The notes below the pieces were generated by a model, which worked only from the letters and a program-made list of their open reading frames with translations, did not search any database and was not told where the DNA came from. Positions 23,801 to 34,089 of a DNA stretch of 64,000 nt are shown here, in pieces. A program made the position numbers and the translations under genes. The stretch is from Epiperipatus broadwayi (taxonomy: Eukaryota; Onychophora; Udeonychophora; Euonychophora; Peripatidae): NCBI GenBank assembly GCA_028023455.1, contig JAQFVV010000156.1:1691236-1755235 (forward strand), in the 5' to 3' direction. Numbering within the stretch: the first letter of the stretch is position 1; each line of letters starts with the position of its first letter.

Positions 23801-24075
23801 TTGTTCCTCTCTTCAGGGCTGTAGAATATTGATTAATCAAATTTATACACCAAAACATCCAACACACTCATAGAAGGTTTTGCTTATGGGGATTTTGCAA
23901 TTATAAGAAGTGCAACTATGGTTTTTCAGATGCTTACCTAATCTTCAAGTCAGTTATATCTGATCCAACATTAATTTTTTTACAAAAATTAAAAGATATC
24001 AAAGAAAGAGATTTGAAGTTAGCTCCTCAATTAATAGTAAATTCCACATGGAATCTTCTTAATATTGGACATTAA
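20876..24075 (+). pseudogene. LINE ORF2: endonuclease plus reverse transcriptase, frameshifted
   Basis: The N-terminal APE endonuclease reads LNVHGLNFDKR, LGGTKLH (the family usually has QETKL, so the catalytic Glu appears to be Gly), GDFNS and SDHHAI. The RT follows with PIVVQLDISAAFDSVR (motif A), PQGSPLSPLLFILYI (B) and YYMDDVAVF (C, catalytic YMDD), then a FVGLPMS block. The C-terminal zinc motif is C-x2-C-x7-H-x4-C (CSLCHRENNTIFHIFNNC). Lesions: a frameshift at the T run near 21375, one near 22455, TGA for conserved Trp at 23267-23269, a shift in the T run near 23565 and one near 23870. The final stop is TAA at 24073-24075. Confidence 0.9.
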
Positions 24076-24152
24076 GTAATTTAATGGTTTATAAATGTAG
24101 TGCCAAATTTAATGTTATTCTATAATTTTTTCTTTTATTGTAAATATAGTTG

Positions 24153-24158
24153 AATAAA
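24153..24158 (+). promoter_or_regulatory. LINE polyadenylation signal
   Basis: AATAAA, 13 bases before the A tail that begins at 24171. Confidence 0.8.
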
Positions 24159-24182
24159 CCTGTTTTTGATAAAAAAAAAAAA

Positions 24183-24197
24183 AAAAACTTTGAATAT
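24183..24197 (+). repeat. LINE target-site duplication, 3' copy
   Basis: AAAAACTTTGAATAT, matching 19786-19800. Confidence 0.85.
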
Positions 24198-25890
24198 CAG
24201 CTATTTGTAATTCAAATCATACAATACAGATTTGGGATTCTTCACCTGATCTGTTTTGAATCAATACAATTCTCTATCCTATTTGTAGGTATAGTTTTAA
24301 CTTCTGTCCCAAGTAATTTCCATCCAATACTAGAACTAGAATGTATATTGCTTTATTAACAAATCCTTCTTTTAAGGCAGTAGTAATTCCAATTAACTTG
24401 TTATATGTATTTCCTTATATTAGAAGAGCTTTCTTTATAGATTCTGCTCTTGAGCTTGGGGAACCAAATGATCACCTAAATGTTAATTAATTGTCATATG
24501 ACAAAAAAGACATCAATCTTCAGTACCTCTGAATCTTATTTCCTATTGTTAAAATTTTACTTTGATTAAAAATTTTGTTATGATATCATTCTCACAAAGA
24601 AATTTTTTGAACATCATTCTCAAGATACTGATTTAAAAAAAACCAATATCTCATTTTGATCCTATATGTGTTCTTCATAAAAGATATTCTCCAGTTATTC
24701 TAGACATGTATATATTTGACACAACTTAGAGTCCAGATCTTTCCACAACATAGAATCAATTTCAAAATGTCATATTAAAAATTTTAATTTGTTTTTCATA
24801 TTCTCAGAACTATTTTACTTAAAATATAAAACCAGTCAATACTTAGACAATCCCAATATCAATAGTAATCAACAATTGCAAACTGTTGTCAAGACAACCT
24901 CCTTTTAACAATAAAAGAGTTTGCCTTGACAGCAGTTTGAAATTGTTAATTGTTATTGATATAAAGATTGTCTAAGCATTGACTGACTTTTAATTATTAC
25001 TTACAAACCCATTTAGCCTTGAACATTATTGTACATAAGCATGTAAAAAAAAATCATTAATCATCGATAACATTGGCATAAAGAAAACCATTGACTATTT
25101 TGTTACTGTATATTATTTCTTCTCAAAACAGGTATCGCATGAGATGACTCTAGAAATTAGTATAAGTCCTCACCCCACCCATCCCAACTGACACATGCCA
25201 TCATATTGACTTTTAAGATTTGAATTAGATATATGAGATTTATTATGTTCTTCTAATTTAAATGTTAAAAGTCACTATGCTATGTCTATATATAGGAAGA
25301 ACTGATGTTAATTTCTAGTCATTTGATGAGATTCATGTTCCAGAAATACTATATAGTGACAAAATCATTGTTGGTTTTCTCTATGCATTGTCATAGATGA
25401 CTGGCTATTTATTCATTTACATGCTTGGGTGTGATTTGATTAAATATTTCGGGTTCTCACATATGTCTTGGATATAATTACATAATATATTTATGCTCAT
25501 AAAATCCTACTCATAAAAAAATTATAGCTAAAACAATTTCTTAAGTCATATCCATCATAGTCTATTTTCTGTTTTTCACTGCCATTGTATTTGTACATAT
25601 TTCTTACTTATATGATTTTAATATAATAATCAATCTTAATAAAATTAAAACAAACAACTAATTATATTTACAATTATTTAATTATCAACCCAGCTTTCAT
25701 CTCTTATTGAGCCATTTTCAAGATATAAAGTTTGATACATCATATGACTTATTAACTATATTTACTCCATCTATTATACATAATTTTACCTTCAACAATA
25801 TAATTAACATTACACATATAAATGCATAAACAAATAACATAAAATAAAAAATAAAAGTATATATAAAAATAACAATAATAATAATATATA
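24198..25890. other. Non-coding stretch with one hairpin
   Basis: Apart from the inverted repeat at 24835-24983 I see no gene or transposon. Frames here are short and low in complexity. Confidence 0.5.
24835..24983. repeat. Imperfect 59-bp-arm inverted repeat
   Basis: Arm 24835-24893 pairs with 24925-24983 (GTCAAT.CTTAGACAAT... against ...GATTGTCTAAGCATTGAC) around a 31-bp loop. The size and mismatches fit either a tiny MITE or a microRNA-precursor-like hairpin. No TA or TTAA duplication is obvious. Confidence 0.8.
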
Positions 25891-25896
25891 TATATA

Positions 25897-25940
25897 TCAA
25901 AACTACCCCAAATTTATATAAATATCAAAACTACCCCAAA
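25897..25940 (+). repeat. Short tandem duplication at the PLE-A left end
   Basis: ATATCAAAACTACCCCAAAT occurs twice at the outer end of the left arm; the right arm (29270-29300) has only one copy. Confidence 0.75.
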
Positions 25941-26039
25941 TCTAAAATTAAACCAGACCAGCATAAAAATAATATTAAACCACAACCTAAGGTTTCACTG
26001 CTACAAGCAGACTTCTCAAGTGTAAAGAACTACAAAAAA

Positions 26040-27278
26040 CTACACAATATATATACTATTAAAAACTACCACAAATCCATTCACTTCCCATCCACCCTTA
26101 ATATTAAAAGAACTCTTAAATAAGTTAATTGCTTCAGAATAATAAATTTTCAATAATAAAGACTCTTTAATTCTTCTTTTGATTTCATTTCTCTCAAAGA
26201 AGACAACCTTAACTTCATCAAAATCAATAGTGTGGCCTGTATCTTTTTCATGGACATACAAAGCAGAACTAAGATATCTATTTTTAACTGTACTTTTATG
26301 AACCTTTATTCTTTCATTAAAACTCAAACTACTCTGACCTATGTAAACCTTCTTACAAAATAAACAAGGAATAAAATATACTACACCAGGAATAGTCTTT
26401 CTATCAAAAACTTCTTTTGTATTATTTAATAAATTATTCAATGTAACACCCCTTTTCCAAGCAATTTTCTTATTTCCAAACAATTTACTATTTCTACACA
26501 CAATTTTATAAGAAGACAATTTAAATGGCAAAGAAATAAAATCATATTTATCTTTAACCTTTACATCCTTACAAATATTACTATTAAATAAAATACTTTT
26601 AACGAATTTATCAGAGTATCCAACACTCAAGTAATCTTTATAAAATTGATATTTCTGAAACAAAGCTACCACCCCACTAGAATTATTTAATTTAATATTC
26701 CTATGACAATAATTCCTTAAAGCAGTTACTTTATGAGATACAGACTGATAGCTATCAGGTTTAATTATAGATCTTAATTCTTTACTTTTAACTAAATGAC
26801 TGCACAATAAACAATTAGTTTCTACATTTCTAATCACCAAAAGATCTAAAAATTTTAACTTACCAAAATCTAACCCCCCCCCTCCACAATTAAACTCATT
26901 TACAAATTCCTTCAATTTATCATTCTCAACTACAAATAAACAATCATCAACATATCTGACAAATAATTTTACATATAAACAATTCTTTTTAATAATAATT
27001 TCCTCTTCCATAAAACTAATATAAACTGAACATACTAAAGGAGAAATAATATAACCTATTATCCACCCTTCCTTAATCTTATAAAAATTACCTTTATAAG
27101 TAAAATACATAGAATCCTCCAATAACAAAAGCAAATCTTTAATTACCTTAATTTTATTTTTTGATAAAGAACTTTTCTTAATCAATACAGACAAAAGAAC
27201 ATCAATACTGCTTAACCTATTAACAGACTGATACATATTTTCAATATCTAAACTTCCAAATACCCAATTACTTTCCAT
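26040..27278 (-). CDS. PLE-A left copy: reverse transcriptase and GIY-YIG endonuclease
   Basis: A 412-codon frame lacking the RT N-terminus. Visible order: LDIENMYQSV (motif A region, residues 10-19), GWIIGYIISPLVCSVYISFM (B, 71-90), RYVDDCLFV (C, 108-116), then LKFLDLLVIRN, a 'HK..ALRNYCHRN' connector (182-194), and a C-terminal GIY-YIG domain. That domain has VVY at 299-301, a Cys pair, YIG at 312-314, Arg 323 and Glu 372. The protein would nick DNA and reverse-transcribe PLE RNA. A segment after the YVDD is deleted (FNCGGGGLDF). It is the longest uninterrupted PLE frame in the window, but the upstream stop at 27348 disconnects it from motifs 1-2. Confidence 0.88.
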   Translation of the reverse strand: MESNWVFGSLDIENMYQSVNRLSSIDVLLSVLIKKSSLSKNKIKVIKDLLLLLEDSMYFTYKGNFYKIKEGWIIGYIISPLVCSVYISFMEEEIIIKKNCLYVKLFVRYVDDCLFVVENDKLKEFVNEFNCGGGGLDFGKLKFLDLLVIRNVETNCLLCSHLVKSKELRSIIKPDSYQSVSHKVTALRNYCHRNIKLNNSSGVVALFQKYQFYKDYLSVGYSDKFVKSILFNSNICKDVKVKDKYDFISLPFKLSSYKIVCRNSKLFGNKKIAWKRGVTLNNLLNNTKEVFDRKTIPGVVYFIPCLFCKKVYIGQSSLSFNERIKVHKSTVKNRYLSSALYVHEKDTGHTIDFDEVKVVFFERNEIKRRIKESLLLKIYYSEAINLFKSSFNIKGGWEVNGFVVVFNSIYIV

Positions 27279-27347
27279 TTTAAAATTATTAATCGTATCA
27301 AAAGCCTCAAAAGAAGAAGAAACTGTGTACTGACCAAAATCAACAAA

Positions 27348-27547
27348 TTATTTTAAAAAATTATTCAAGAATCTAGAAATACCCTCTACAACACTACCTG
27401 TAAAATCAAAAATAAATCTTAAAGGAAAACCATCTTTATGAGTTTTAATATTCACCATCATCTTAGCTGATGTAAAATCATTAGGATAGCATTTTAAATA
27501 ATCAACTCTATTAAAAAATTTTAAATTAACCATTTTCTTCATAATAT
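27348..27547 (-). pseudogene. PLE-A left copy: RT N-terminal fragment
   Basis: Reads VNIKTHKDGFPLRFIFDFTG, then SVVEGISRFLNNFLK, which is the PLE RT 'K.HK...PLR.I' motif. It ends at TAA where the right copy has CAA (Gln), so a single C-to-T change separates it from the downstream frame. The arm ends at about 27547. Confidence 0.85.
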
Positions 27548-27656
27548 CAATTATGAAAGGAGATGAATTCAAAGGGAAAATGGATAGAGAATTAAATAAT
27601 GGTAAATATATGTTGTTAGATAAAGATCCAGGTAATTTGATTAAAAAAAATCGATA

Positions 27657-29163
27657 GATATTATGAAGAAAATGAAATTTTTAATAGAGTTGATTATTTA
27701 AAATGCTATCCTAATGATTTTACACCAGCTAAGATGTTTGTGAATATTAAAACTCATAAAGATGGTTTTCCTTTAAGATTTATTTTTGATTTTACAGGTA
27801 GTGTTGTAGAGGGTATTTCTAGATTCTTGAATAATTTTTTAAAACAATTTGTTGATTTTGGTCAGTACACAGTTTCTTCTTCTTTTGAGGCTTTTCATAA
27901 GATTAATAATTTTAAAATTTGGAAAGTAATTGGGTATTTGGAAGTTTAGATATTGAAAATATGTATCAGTCTGTTAATAGGTTAAGCAGTATTGATGTTC
28001 TTTTGTCTGTATTGATTAAGAAAAGTTCTTTATCAAAAAATAAAATTAAGTAATTAAAGATTTGCTTTTGTTATTGGAGGATTCTATGTATTTTACTTAT
28101 AAAGGTAATTTTTATAAGATTAAGGAAGGGTGGATAATAGGTTATATTATTTCTCCTTTAGTATGTTCAGTTTATATTAGTTTTATGGGAAGAGGAAATT
28201 ATTATTAAAAAGAATTGTTTATATGTAAAATTATTTGTCAGATATGTTGATGATTGTTTATTTGTAGTTGAGAATGATAAATTGAAGGAATTTGTAAATG
28301 AGTTTAATTGTTTTGATTCTTCTATAAAATTTGTGTTAGAAGGAGAGGGGTTAGATTTTGGTAAGTTAAATTTTTTAGATCTTTTGGTGATTAAAAATAT
28401 AGAAACTAATTGTTTATTGTGCAGTCATTTAGTTAAAAGTAAAGAATTAAGATCTATAATTAAACCTGATAGCTATCAGTCTGTATCTCATAAAGTAGCT
28501 GCTTTAAGGAATTATTGTCATAGGAATATTAAATTAAATAATTCTAGTGGGGTAGCTTTGTTTCAGAAATATCAATTTTATAAAGATTACTTGAGTGTTG
28601 GATACTCTGATAAATTCGTTAAAAGTATTTTATTTAATAGTAATATTTGTAAAGATGTAAAGGTTAAAGATGAATATGATTTTATTTCTTTGCCATTTAA
28701 ATTGTCTTCTTATAAAATTGTGTGTAGAAATAGTAAATTGTTTGGAAATAAGAAAATTGCTTGGAAAAGGGGTGTTACATTGAATAATTTATTAAATAAT
28801 ACAAAAGAAGTTTTTGATAGAAAGACTATTCCTGGTGTAGTATATTTTATTCCTTGTTTATTTTGTAAGAAGGTTTACATAGGTCAGAGTAGTTTGAGTT
28901 TAAATGAAGGAATAAAGGTTCATAAAAGTAGAGTTAAAAATAGATATCTTAGTTCTGCTTTGTATGTCCATGAAAAAGATACAGACAACACTATTGATTT
29001 TGATGAAGCTAAGGTTGTCTTCTTTGAGAGAAATGATATCAAAAGAAGAATTAAAGAGTCTTTATTATTGAAAATTTATTATTCTGAAGCAATTAACTTA
29101 TTTAAGAGTTCTTTTAATATTAAGGGTGGATGGGAAGTGAATGGATTTGTGGGTAGTTTTTAA
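27657..29163 (+). pseudogene. PLE-A right copy: RT plus GIY-YIG, three frameshifts
   Basis: The plus-strand partner of the left arm. The first frame covers KTHKDGFPLRFIFDFTG. A 2-base gain near 27915, a 1-base loss near 28050 and a 1-base gain near 28187 break the RT. From 28282 the frame is open for 293 codons to the stop at 29161. It retains the FDSSIKFVLEGE segment that the left copy lost. The YVDD box (28243-28254) is intact, as are the GIY-YIG motifs VVYFIPC..CKKVYIG and KESLLL. Confidence 0.88.
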
Positions 29164-29201
29164 TAGTATATATATTGTGTAGTTTTTTGTAGTTCTTTAC
29201 A

Positions 29202-29230
29202 CTTGAGAAGTCTGCTTGTAGCAGTGAAAC
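29202..29230 (+). other. PLE-A tail hairpin/GAAAC motif (right)
   Basis: CTTGAGAAGT, then stem CTGC/GCAG around TTGTA, then TGAAAC. The inverted copy is at 25992-26020. The syntax resembles the hammerhead core (CUGANGA, stem II, GAAA), but two core bases differ, so self-cleavage is not expected from this copy. Confidence 0.5.
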
Positions 29231-29343
29231 CTTAGGTTGTGTTTTAATATTATTTTTATGCTGGTCTGGTTTAATTTTAGATTTGGGGTAGTTTTGATTT
29301 TATATTGACTAGTTTAGCTTTATGCTTGTAATGTATATATATA

Positions 29344-29816
29344 TGACTATAGATGGCGTTATACCAAAAATACCTTCAAGCGTTTGTTTACATAAACGTC
29401 AGAGCGAGTATTTCAATATCTCTAACTTAATTTCCACCTTCATATCACGATTTCAAGCTATTTGCTATCGTCAGTGAAGGACAGGATTAAGAAACTAGAT
29501 CTAAAACACAAACTCTGAGCGTTTAAGAAACAGTTTCTATTCAGCTTGCAAGCGTGAATCTTTTAGACACGTAATGTCTTCAAACTCAGCATCGCATGCC
29601 AGATAGCTACATGGGTCTGATATCAGTTCAGCATCACCACATAGTAGAAGTCTCTGCAATATATATCATTGCAAGAAAGACTTCACTGACAATAGCAAAT
29701 AGCTTGAAATCATGATATGAAGGTGGAAATTAAGTTAGAGATATTGAAATACTCGCTCTGACGTTTATGTAAACAAACGCTTGAAGGTGTTTTTGGTATA
29801 ACGCCATCTATAGTCA
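29344..29816. mobile_element. MITE with 136-bp terminal inverted repeats
   Basis: The ends are TGACTATAGATGGCGTTATA and its complement. The arms 29344-29479 and 29681-29816 are nearly identical over 136 bp, and TA dinucleotides abut both ends (29342-29343, 29817-29818), as for Tc1/mariner-type insertions. The 201-bp centre is unique and non-coding. The high arm identity suggests recent origin. It sits just outside the right end of PLE-A. Confidence 0.9.
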
Positions 29817-30366
29817 TAAATACAAGCGTATGCAAGTTTTTAACTTGTTTTTTGTTTTTCATATATATATATGACCATTGTATATATTATATGATTCTAT
29901 ATCTTATTATTAATTTCTGTACTGTACTGAAGTTAAAATGAAGCAATCTACTCCAGTGTTTAACAATTGATTATAAACTGTAAATTTCTGTAAATATGTT
30001 AAAAAAATTTTAATAAATAACTGAAATGGGGGTCTATGTGTTAATGAAACCAAATACTAATGTTCTAATAGCTCTAAATCTAATTTCTATATAGAATTTT
30101 TTTTTTGCCATAATAGACCAAGATACAGTTATAATTAAGATTTAAACCATCTGAACAACCTAGTATTTTTCCTTTTTCCTATATAACCCACCCTTGAAAA
30201 TTTCAATTAAAAAAAAATTTGTCTAAGTTACAATCAATTAAAAACTATCTAAAGAAATTAATATATATATATGTAGCCTAGCTTCATTATTGAATGAGTA
30301 TCAAAAAATTTAAAAATTTAATTATCGATTTTTCAGAAATAAAACAAGGAAAATAAATTTTATATA

Positions 30367-30460
30367 ATAATTATGGTACTGGTTTAAAAGGCGCTTTCCA
30401 CTGCTCCACTTAAAAACCAAAATGGTGGAGAGTGCCTTCTAAATCAGTACCACTAATTAT
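30367..30460. repeat. Short foldback, ~35-bp arms
   Basis: Arms 30367-30400 and 30425-30460 (ATGGTACTGGTTTAAAAGGC against its imperfect complement). It may be a micro-MITE or a small-RNA hairpin. Confidence 0.75.
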
Positions 30461-30564
30461 ATATTTTTATTTTATTATTCTATTATTAGTCATCACAACT
30501 TCTGTATTATTTTTTAAAATATTATGGACCTGAATATTACCATAAAAGTTAATGACGATAACAT

Positions 30565-30622
30565 AACAATGGGAGAGCACCACTTAAATTTAGTAATCAT
30601 AAATCACTAATTTGATTCCCAA
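30565..30622 (+). repeat. tRNA-like SINE relic
   Basis: GGGAGAGCACC (D-arm-like) is followed at tRNA-like distance by AATTTGATTCCCAAACC (B-box/T-arm-like). The folding is degenerate. Confidence 0.35.
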
Positions 30623-30924
30623 ACCAGATTGTTTACTGATCAGACCAGTAACATTTAAAGAAGAGATTAGAATAATATCTCTAGAAACCCTTATGCTGTG
30701 TGTCAGAGTAATAACACTTAAAAAAGAGATGAGAATAATAAATACTTCTAAAAATGTGCTATAACACTAATCTGGGAGCTATTCCCTAATAGATGAAAGT
30801 ATTTAAAAACTTTAAAATTTGAATTCTTCTAAAAACATATTATTTAAAATTAGACAATGGAAATAATCCAACAAATAAATACAAAAAAATTGTGTGTATC
30901 TTTACAAATATTTAAATATTACAC

Positions 30925-30937
30925 ACACACACACAAT
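30925..30937 (+). repeat. (CA)n run
   Basis: A short ACACACACACACA tract. Confidence 0.85.
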
Positions 30938-31559
30938 AAGTGATTTCTTTTTTATTAAATGCTTTGAAGTAGGAAAATCAGTTTCTTGTTAACTTGATTT
31001 AAATTCAATAGAATTGGTTGAAAATTGATATATAACTAAATTATACCAGCCTAATCCATGTAAAACACTTATCTTTTCAGTATGTCAACTAGTTTAATAG
31101 ATATGGAACAGAGGATGGAAAAAATATAAAACGTATTGAAAAACTTCACTTATTGCAGTTAACAATTATTCTTAAAACTTTCATTTATTGTAAATAATGA
31201 TTGGGAGAGGGCAGTATAATTTTTTTTCTTTCAATTTAATAACATTTTTTATCCATTTTAAACTGTTAATGTATTTATTATATTCAGTATGTGTACATAA
31301 TTATATGTGCATAATAAATCCGTTTTCTATTTAAAATTGTTTTGACAGTTTCTATTTTTATTTTAAAACAATTGTTGTTGTTTTTTTTTAAAGTTAAACT
31401 ATTAAAATTCATATTATTTAAAACATGGCAAAAAAAAATTAAAAAAGATTATGATTTTTTTAAAAACAACTGTTTTAAAACAAAAATAAATCTATCAAAC
31501 AATTATAGAATTTCTTAATCATTTTTATTAGAATATTTATGCTGTAGTCTATTCAGCAT

Positions 31560-31985
31560 AAATCATTTATATAGCTCTCTATGTTAACTTTCCAATCTGC
31601 TTCACATTTATAGACACTAAGGTTTTTATTTAAGAAACTTTTTATCCAGCTAGCTTGTGTGTCATAGGTGTGAGAGAATGAGGGAGAATTGTGCCTTGAA
31701 TTTCAAGTGGCTTGATGATCATTTTGAAATTTAATAGGTTCTTGCTTCTTTCAATGTATAAATCTAAAACCTTCAGATCTCTGAAGTTGTTTTCTTGTTC
31801 AACTATCCATTGGAGTGTGGTTTTTTGCTCTAATTCTTCATGTAGTTTTATAATGCAATCAGTGGTTGCACATATTATCATGTTGGCATACCATTTACAA
31901 ATAATATTGAAGTCTTTATCTAAATATTTGGGAATAGTGTTAAACAGAATAAATCTTTACTTAGTTAACATTCAAAGCATTTAAG
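31560..31985 (-). pseudogene. PLE-F: solitary RT fragment
   Basis: The minus-strand reading WYANMIICATTD occupies the position of RYVDD in PLE RTs, with both Asp lost. It is followed by KLHEELEQ, FRDLKVLDLYIERS (the PLE 'FLDL.I.R' block) and ILPHSLTPMTHKLAG (the 'HP..HK.A' connector). A frame change follows near 31640. No inverted partner or tail is visible, unlike the five other PLE loci. Confidence 0.65.
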
Positions 31986-31989
31986 CAAA

Positions 31990-32794
31990 CCAATTACAAA
32001 TAAGATTACAAAAAAAATATTGGAATCAGCATTGCAATGCCTATAATTAAAGGATAGAAATTAAATGATATATAATTCCATTGCCATGACTAGTCAAGAG
32101 ATTTAACCAATGGTACAATACCAAACTTATATCAACTAAACATGACTGAAGATAATAAAATAGAAAAAAAACATGGTTAGAGAATGACTGGGCACAGAAA
32201 ATACAAAAAAATATCACATTAGAATAGTATCTAGTCTGTGATGAGCATCTGACAGTACAAAGCAAAATGAGAACTTCAATACTGCCATTTGGTTATCCGT
32301 ATTTAATCATCATACCATGATCTGGGTGTTGATAGCTTATATTCTATTTTACTTAGGCACACACACATATTTATATTATAGCAGTACTTGTCTAATATTC
32401 TATCACTAAGGGATTGAACCATAAAGTCTTCAAAATCTTTATCTAGTCATTCTTACTACTAAATGAACTGCTAACACAAGCAAGTTCTTTATTAAAAGAG
32501 TACATTAGATAATATTTTTTCTTAATTTTGTTCTCACTGCTATTAACTTAGTTATTACTATGTATGCACTCATTATTATTAGCATTATCTCATTCAATAA
32601 GATATGACTAAATGCCAATCTTCATATAGCACACTCTGAAAATAGCATGATTTCTTCACTAGATTATAAACAAGAAATCATACAATAAAACTGTAAGGGT
32701 TAACTCCAATGTTAATATGGAAGATAACTAAGTTAAAATTTCTAAGGTAAAGAGTTAAAGGCACCAAAATAAAAAATCAACTACAATCTGTTGG
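31990..32794. other. Non-coding stretch, nothing recognised
   Basis: No supported gene, terminal repeat or RNA gene. The minus-strand frame at 32047-32265 has no recognisable motif. Confidence 0.45.
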
Positions 32795-32931
32795 AAAACG
32801 GTGTTTAGTCTTGCGTTGTTAGCCGAGAGGTATCGCAGCCGCCATGCAAGCAAGTAGTTGGTTGCAGACGGTTGTGGGTTCGCGTCCCGGCCGATGCTAT
32901 GACACATGGAAAAAAAAAAAACGGTGTTTAG
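32795..32931 (+). repeat. tRNA-derived SINE, copy 2, with target duplication
   Basis: The target duplication AAAACGGTGTTTAG occurs at 32795-32808 and 32918-32931. The 109-bp body has an A-box-like TTAGCCGAGAGG and a B box GGGTTCGCGTCCC (32877-32888), ending in a short A tail. It matches copy 1 at 18332. This copy is less mutated and shows clear LINE-type integration. Confidence 0.92.
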
Positions 32932-34085
32932 CATAGCTGCCTTCCAAGCAGCTGGCCTATTAAGTCTATATATAAATTCTCTCTAATCAGAAAACCACAA
33001 TAAAATTCCTTTCTAAATTATTGAGAATATATTAAGAACAAAAGTGGAGATCCTCTACAAAGTAATTAAATATAAAAAAGATGTAACTACAATACTTTCC
33101 AAAATTGGATTTAGAGTTTCAAAAATCTTATTAATGGATTCAAAACCTACTGCCATTGCCTTCTATATTTTTTATCAGCATTTGACTTTATGTAAGTAGT
33201 GTCAGCACAAAATAAAACTAATGAGTTAATGATTATCCAATGCACACATATATAGGTTTAATGAAGAACACAAGGGACTATTTATCTTCCTAAGGGATTC
33301 TCTACAGATTTCCTTATAACGATTGTCATTTAAAAAAAAAAAAACTTAAGTAAATAACAATTATCTAAGAATATTTTTCTGCCCGCCTGGATCATATTTA
33401 GTTGCTTAGCTTTAAGCAAAGAAAAAAAACCTTGAAGGTTAATTAGGAAATTAAAAAATATAATCTACTTTAATAATTGTTTTTTAAAAAATTGACATTT
33501 TAAAAATTAAACCGTTATTAATTAAACTAAGTTAATCTCATTAAAAAATAATTTTCTAAAAAAAAAGATTGCAAATTGTAAAATGTGTGCATATATATAT
33601 TATGAAACTATAAGATTAATAAGATCATAAATAAATGCAGGTAAAATAGTCTCTTCTGCTAGTACATATTGTCAACTGGCAGAAATATTAAATCAGTAGC
33701 ATATAAGCAACTTGTCTCACATCGAATGGCTATTTTTAACTGAATGGAAAAATATATAAAATTTCAACCTAACTGCATCTACATATACACACATAAATGC
33801 TATCTTCAAACTAGGCATATATTAATGCTATTTAATAAATGTGCATATATCACTAATTATATATCAAATACTACACAAATGTGTATTAGATGATGAGATC
33901 ATCAAGATGATCAGCTCAAGCCATCTCACACTATAAGTGAACAGGCCATAAATAAATATTACATTTATATTTTTAAAATGTGTGAATATTAAAAGTGATA
34001 TTTAACCCCTTAATATCATCCATCCAAGTTTTAAAAAAATTATATAGAATTAAACACATACTCATAAAAATATACAAAATTCAGT
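32932..34085. other. Non-coding stretch, nothing recognised
   Basis: AT-rich, with (TA)n near 33590. No coding or structural feature could be supported. Confidence 0.5.
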
Positions 34086-34089
34086 TATT

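Larger units (their letters stand above)
19801..24182 (+). mobile_element. Near full-length non-LTR retrotransposon (LINE)
   Basis: A 4.4-kb element with two ORFs, an AATAAA signal at 24153-24158, a poly(A) tail and a 15-bp target duplication. ORF1 is intact; ORF2 is broken at several points. ORF1 zinc knuckles, an N-terminal APE endonuclease and a C-terminal CCHC in ORF2 suggest the L1/Tx1 side of the LINE tree, but clade assignment needs a phylogeny. The 5' UTR is very short, about 80 bp. It is a close family relative of the truncated LINE at 46665-49137. Confidence 0.92.
25915..29305. mobile_element. PLE-A: head-to-head inverted Penelope-like dimer
   Basis: The left, minus-strand copy (about 25919-27547) and the right, plus-strand copy (about 27657-29300) are highly similar inverted arms of about 1.63 kb. 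They are separated by a 109-bp unique spacer (27548-27656) that belongs to the longer right copy. Both tails face outward and carry the same hairpin motif. Neither has a complete N-terminus, so both are 5'-truncated. Relative to each other the arms differ by small indels. One example is a 40-bp loss in the left arm replaced by a run of C at about 26875. Confidence 0.9.
29820..31550. other. Non-coding stretch with small hairpin and repeats
   Basis: No gene seen. It holds the hairpin at 30367-30460, a tRNA-like relic at 30565-30620, a short direct repeat (about 30646-30690 and 30706-30745) and a (CA)n run near 30925. Confidence 0.5.

Noticed and set aside
27734-29163. PLE arms as separate host genes with GIY-YIG domains
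   Set aside because: They carry RT motifs, occur in inverted pairs with shared tails and are multiply broken, so they are retroelements.
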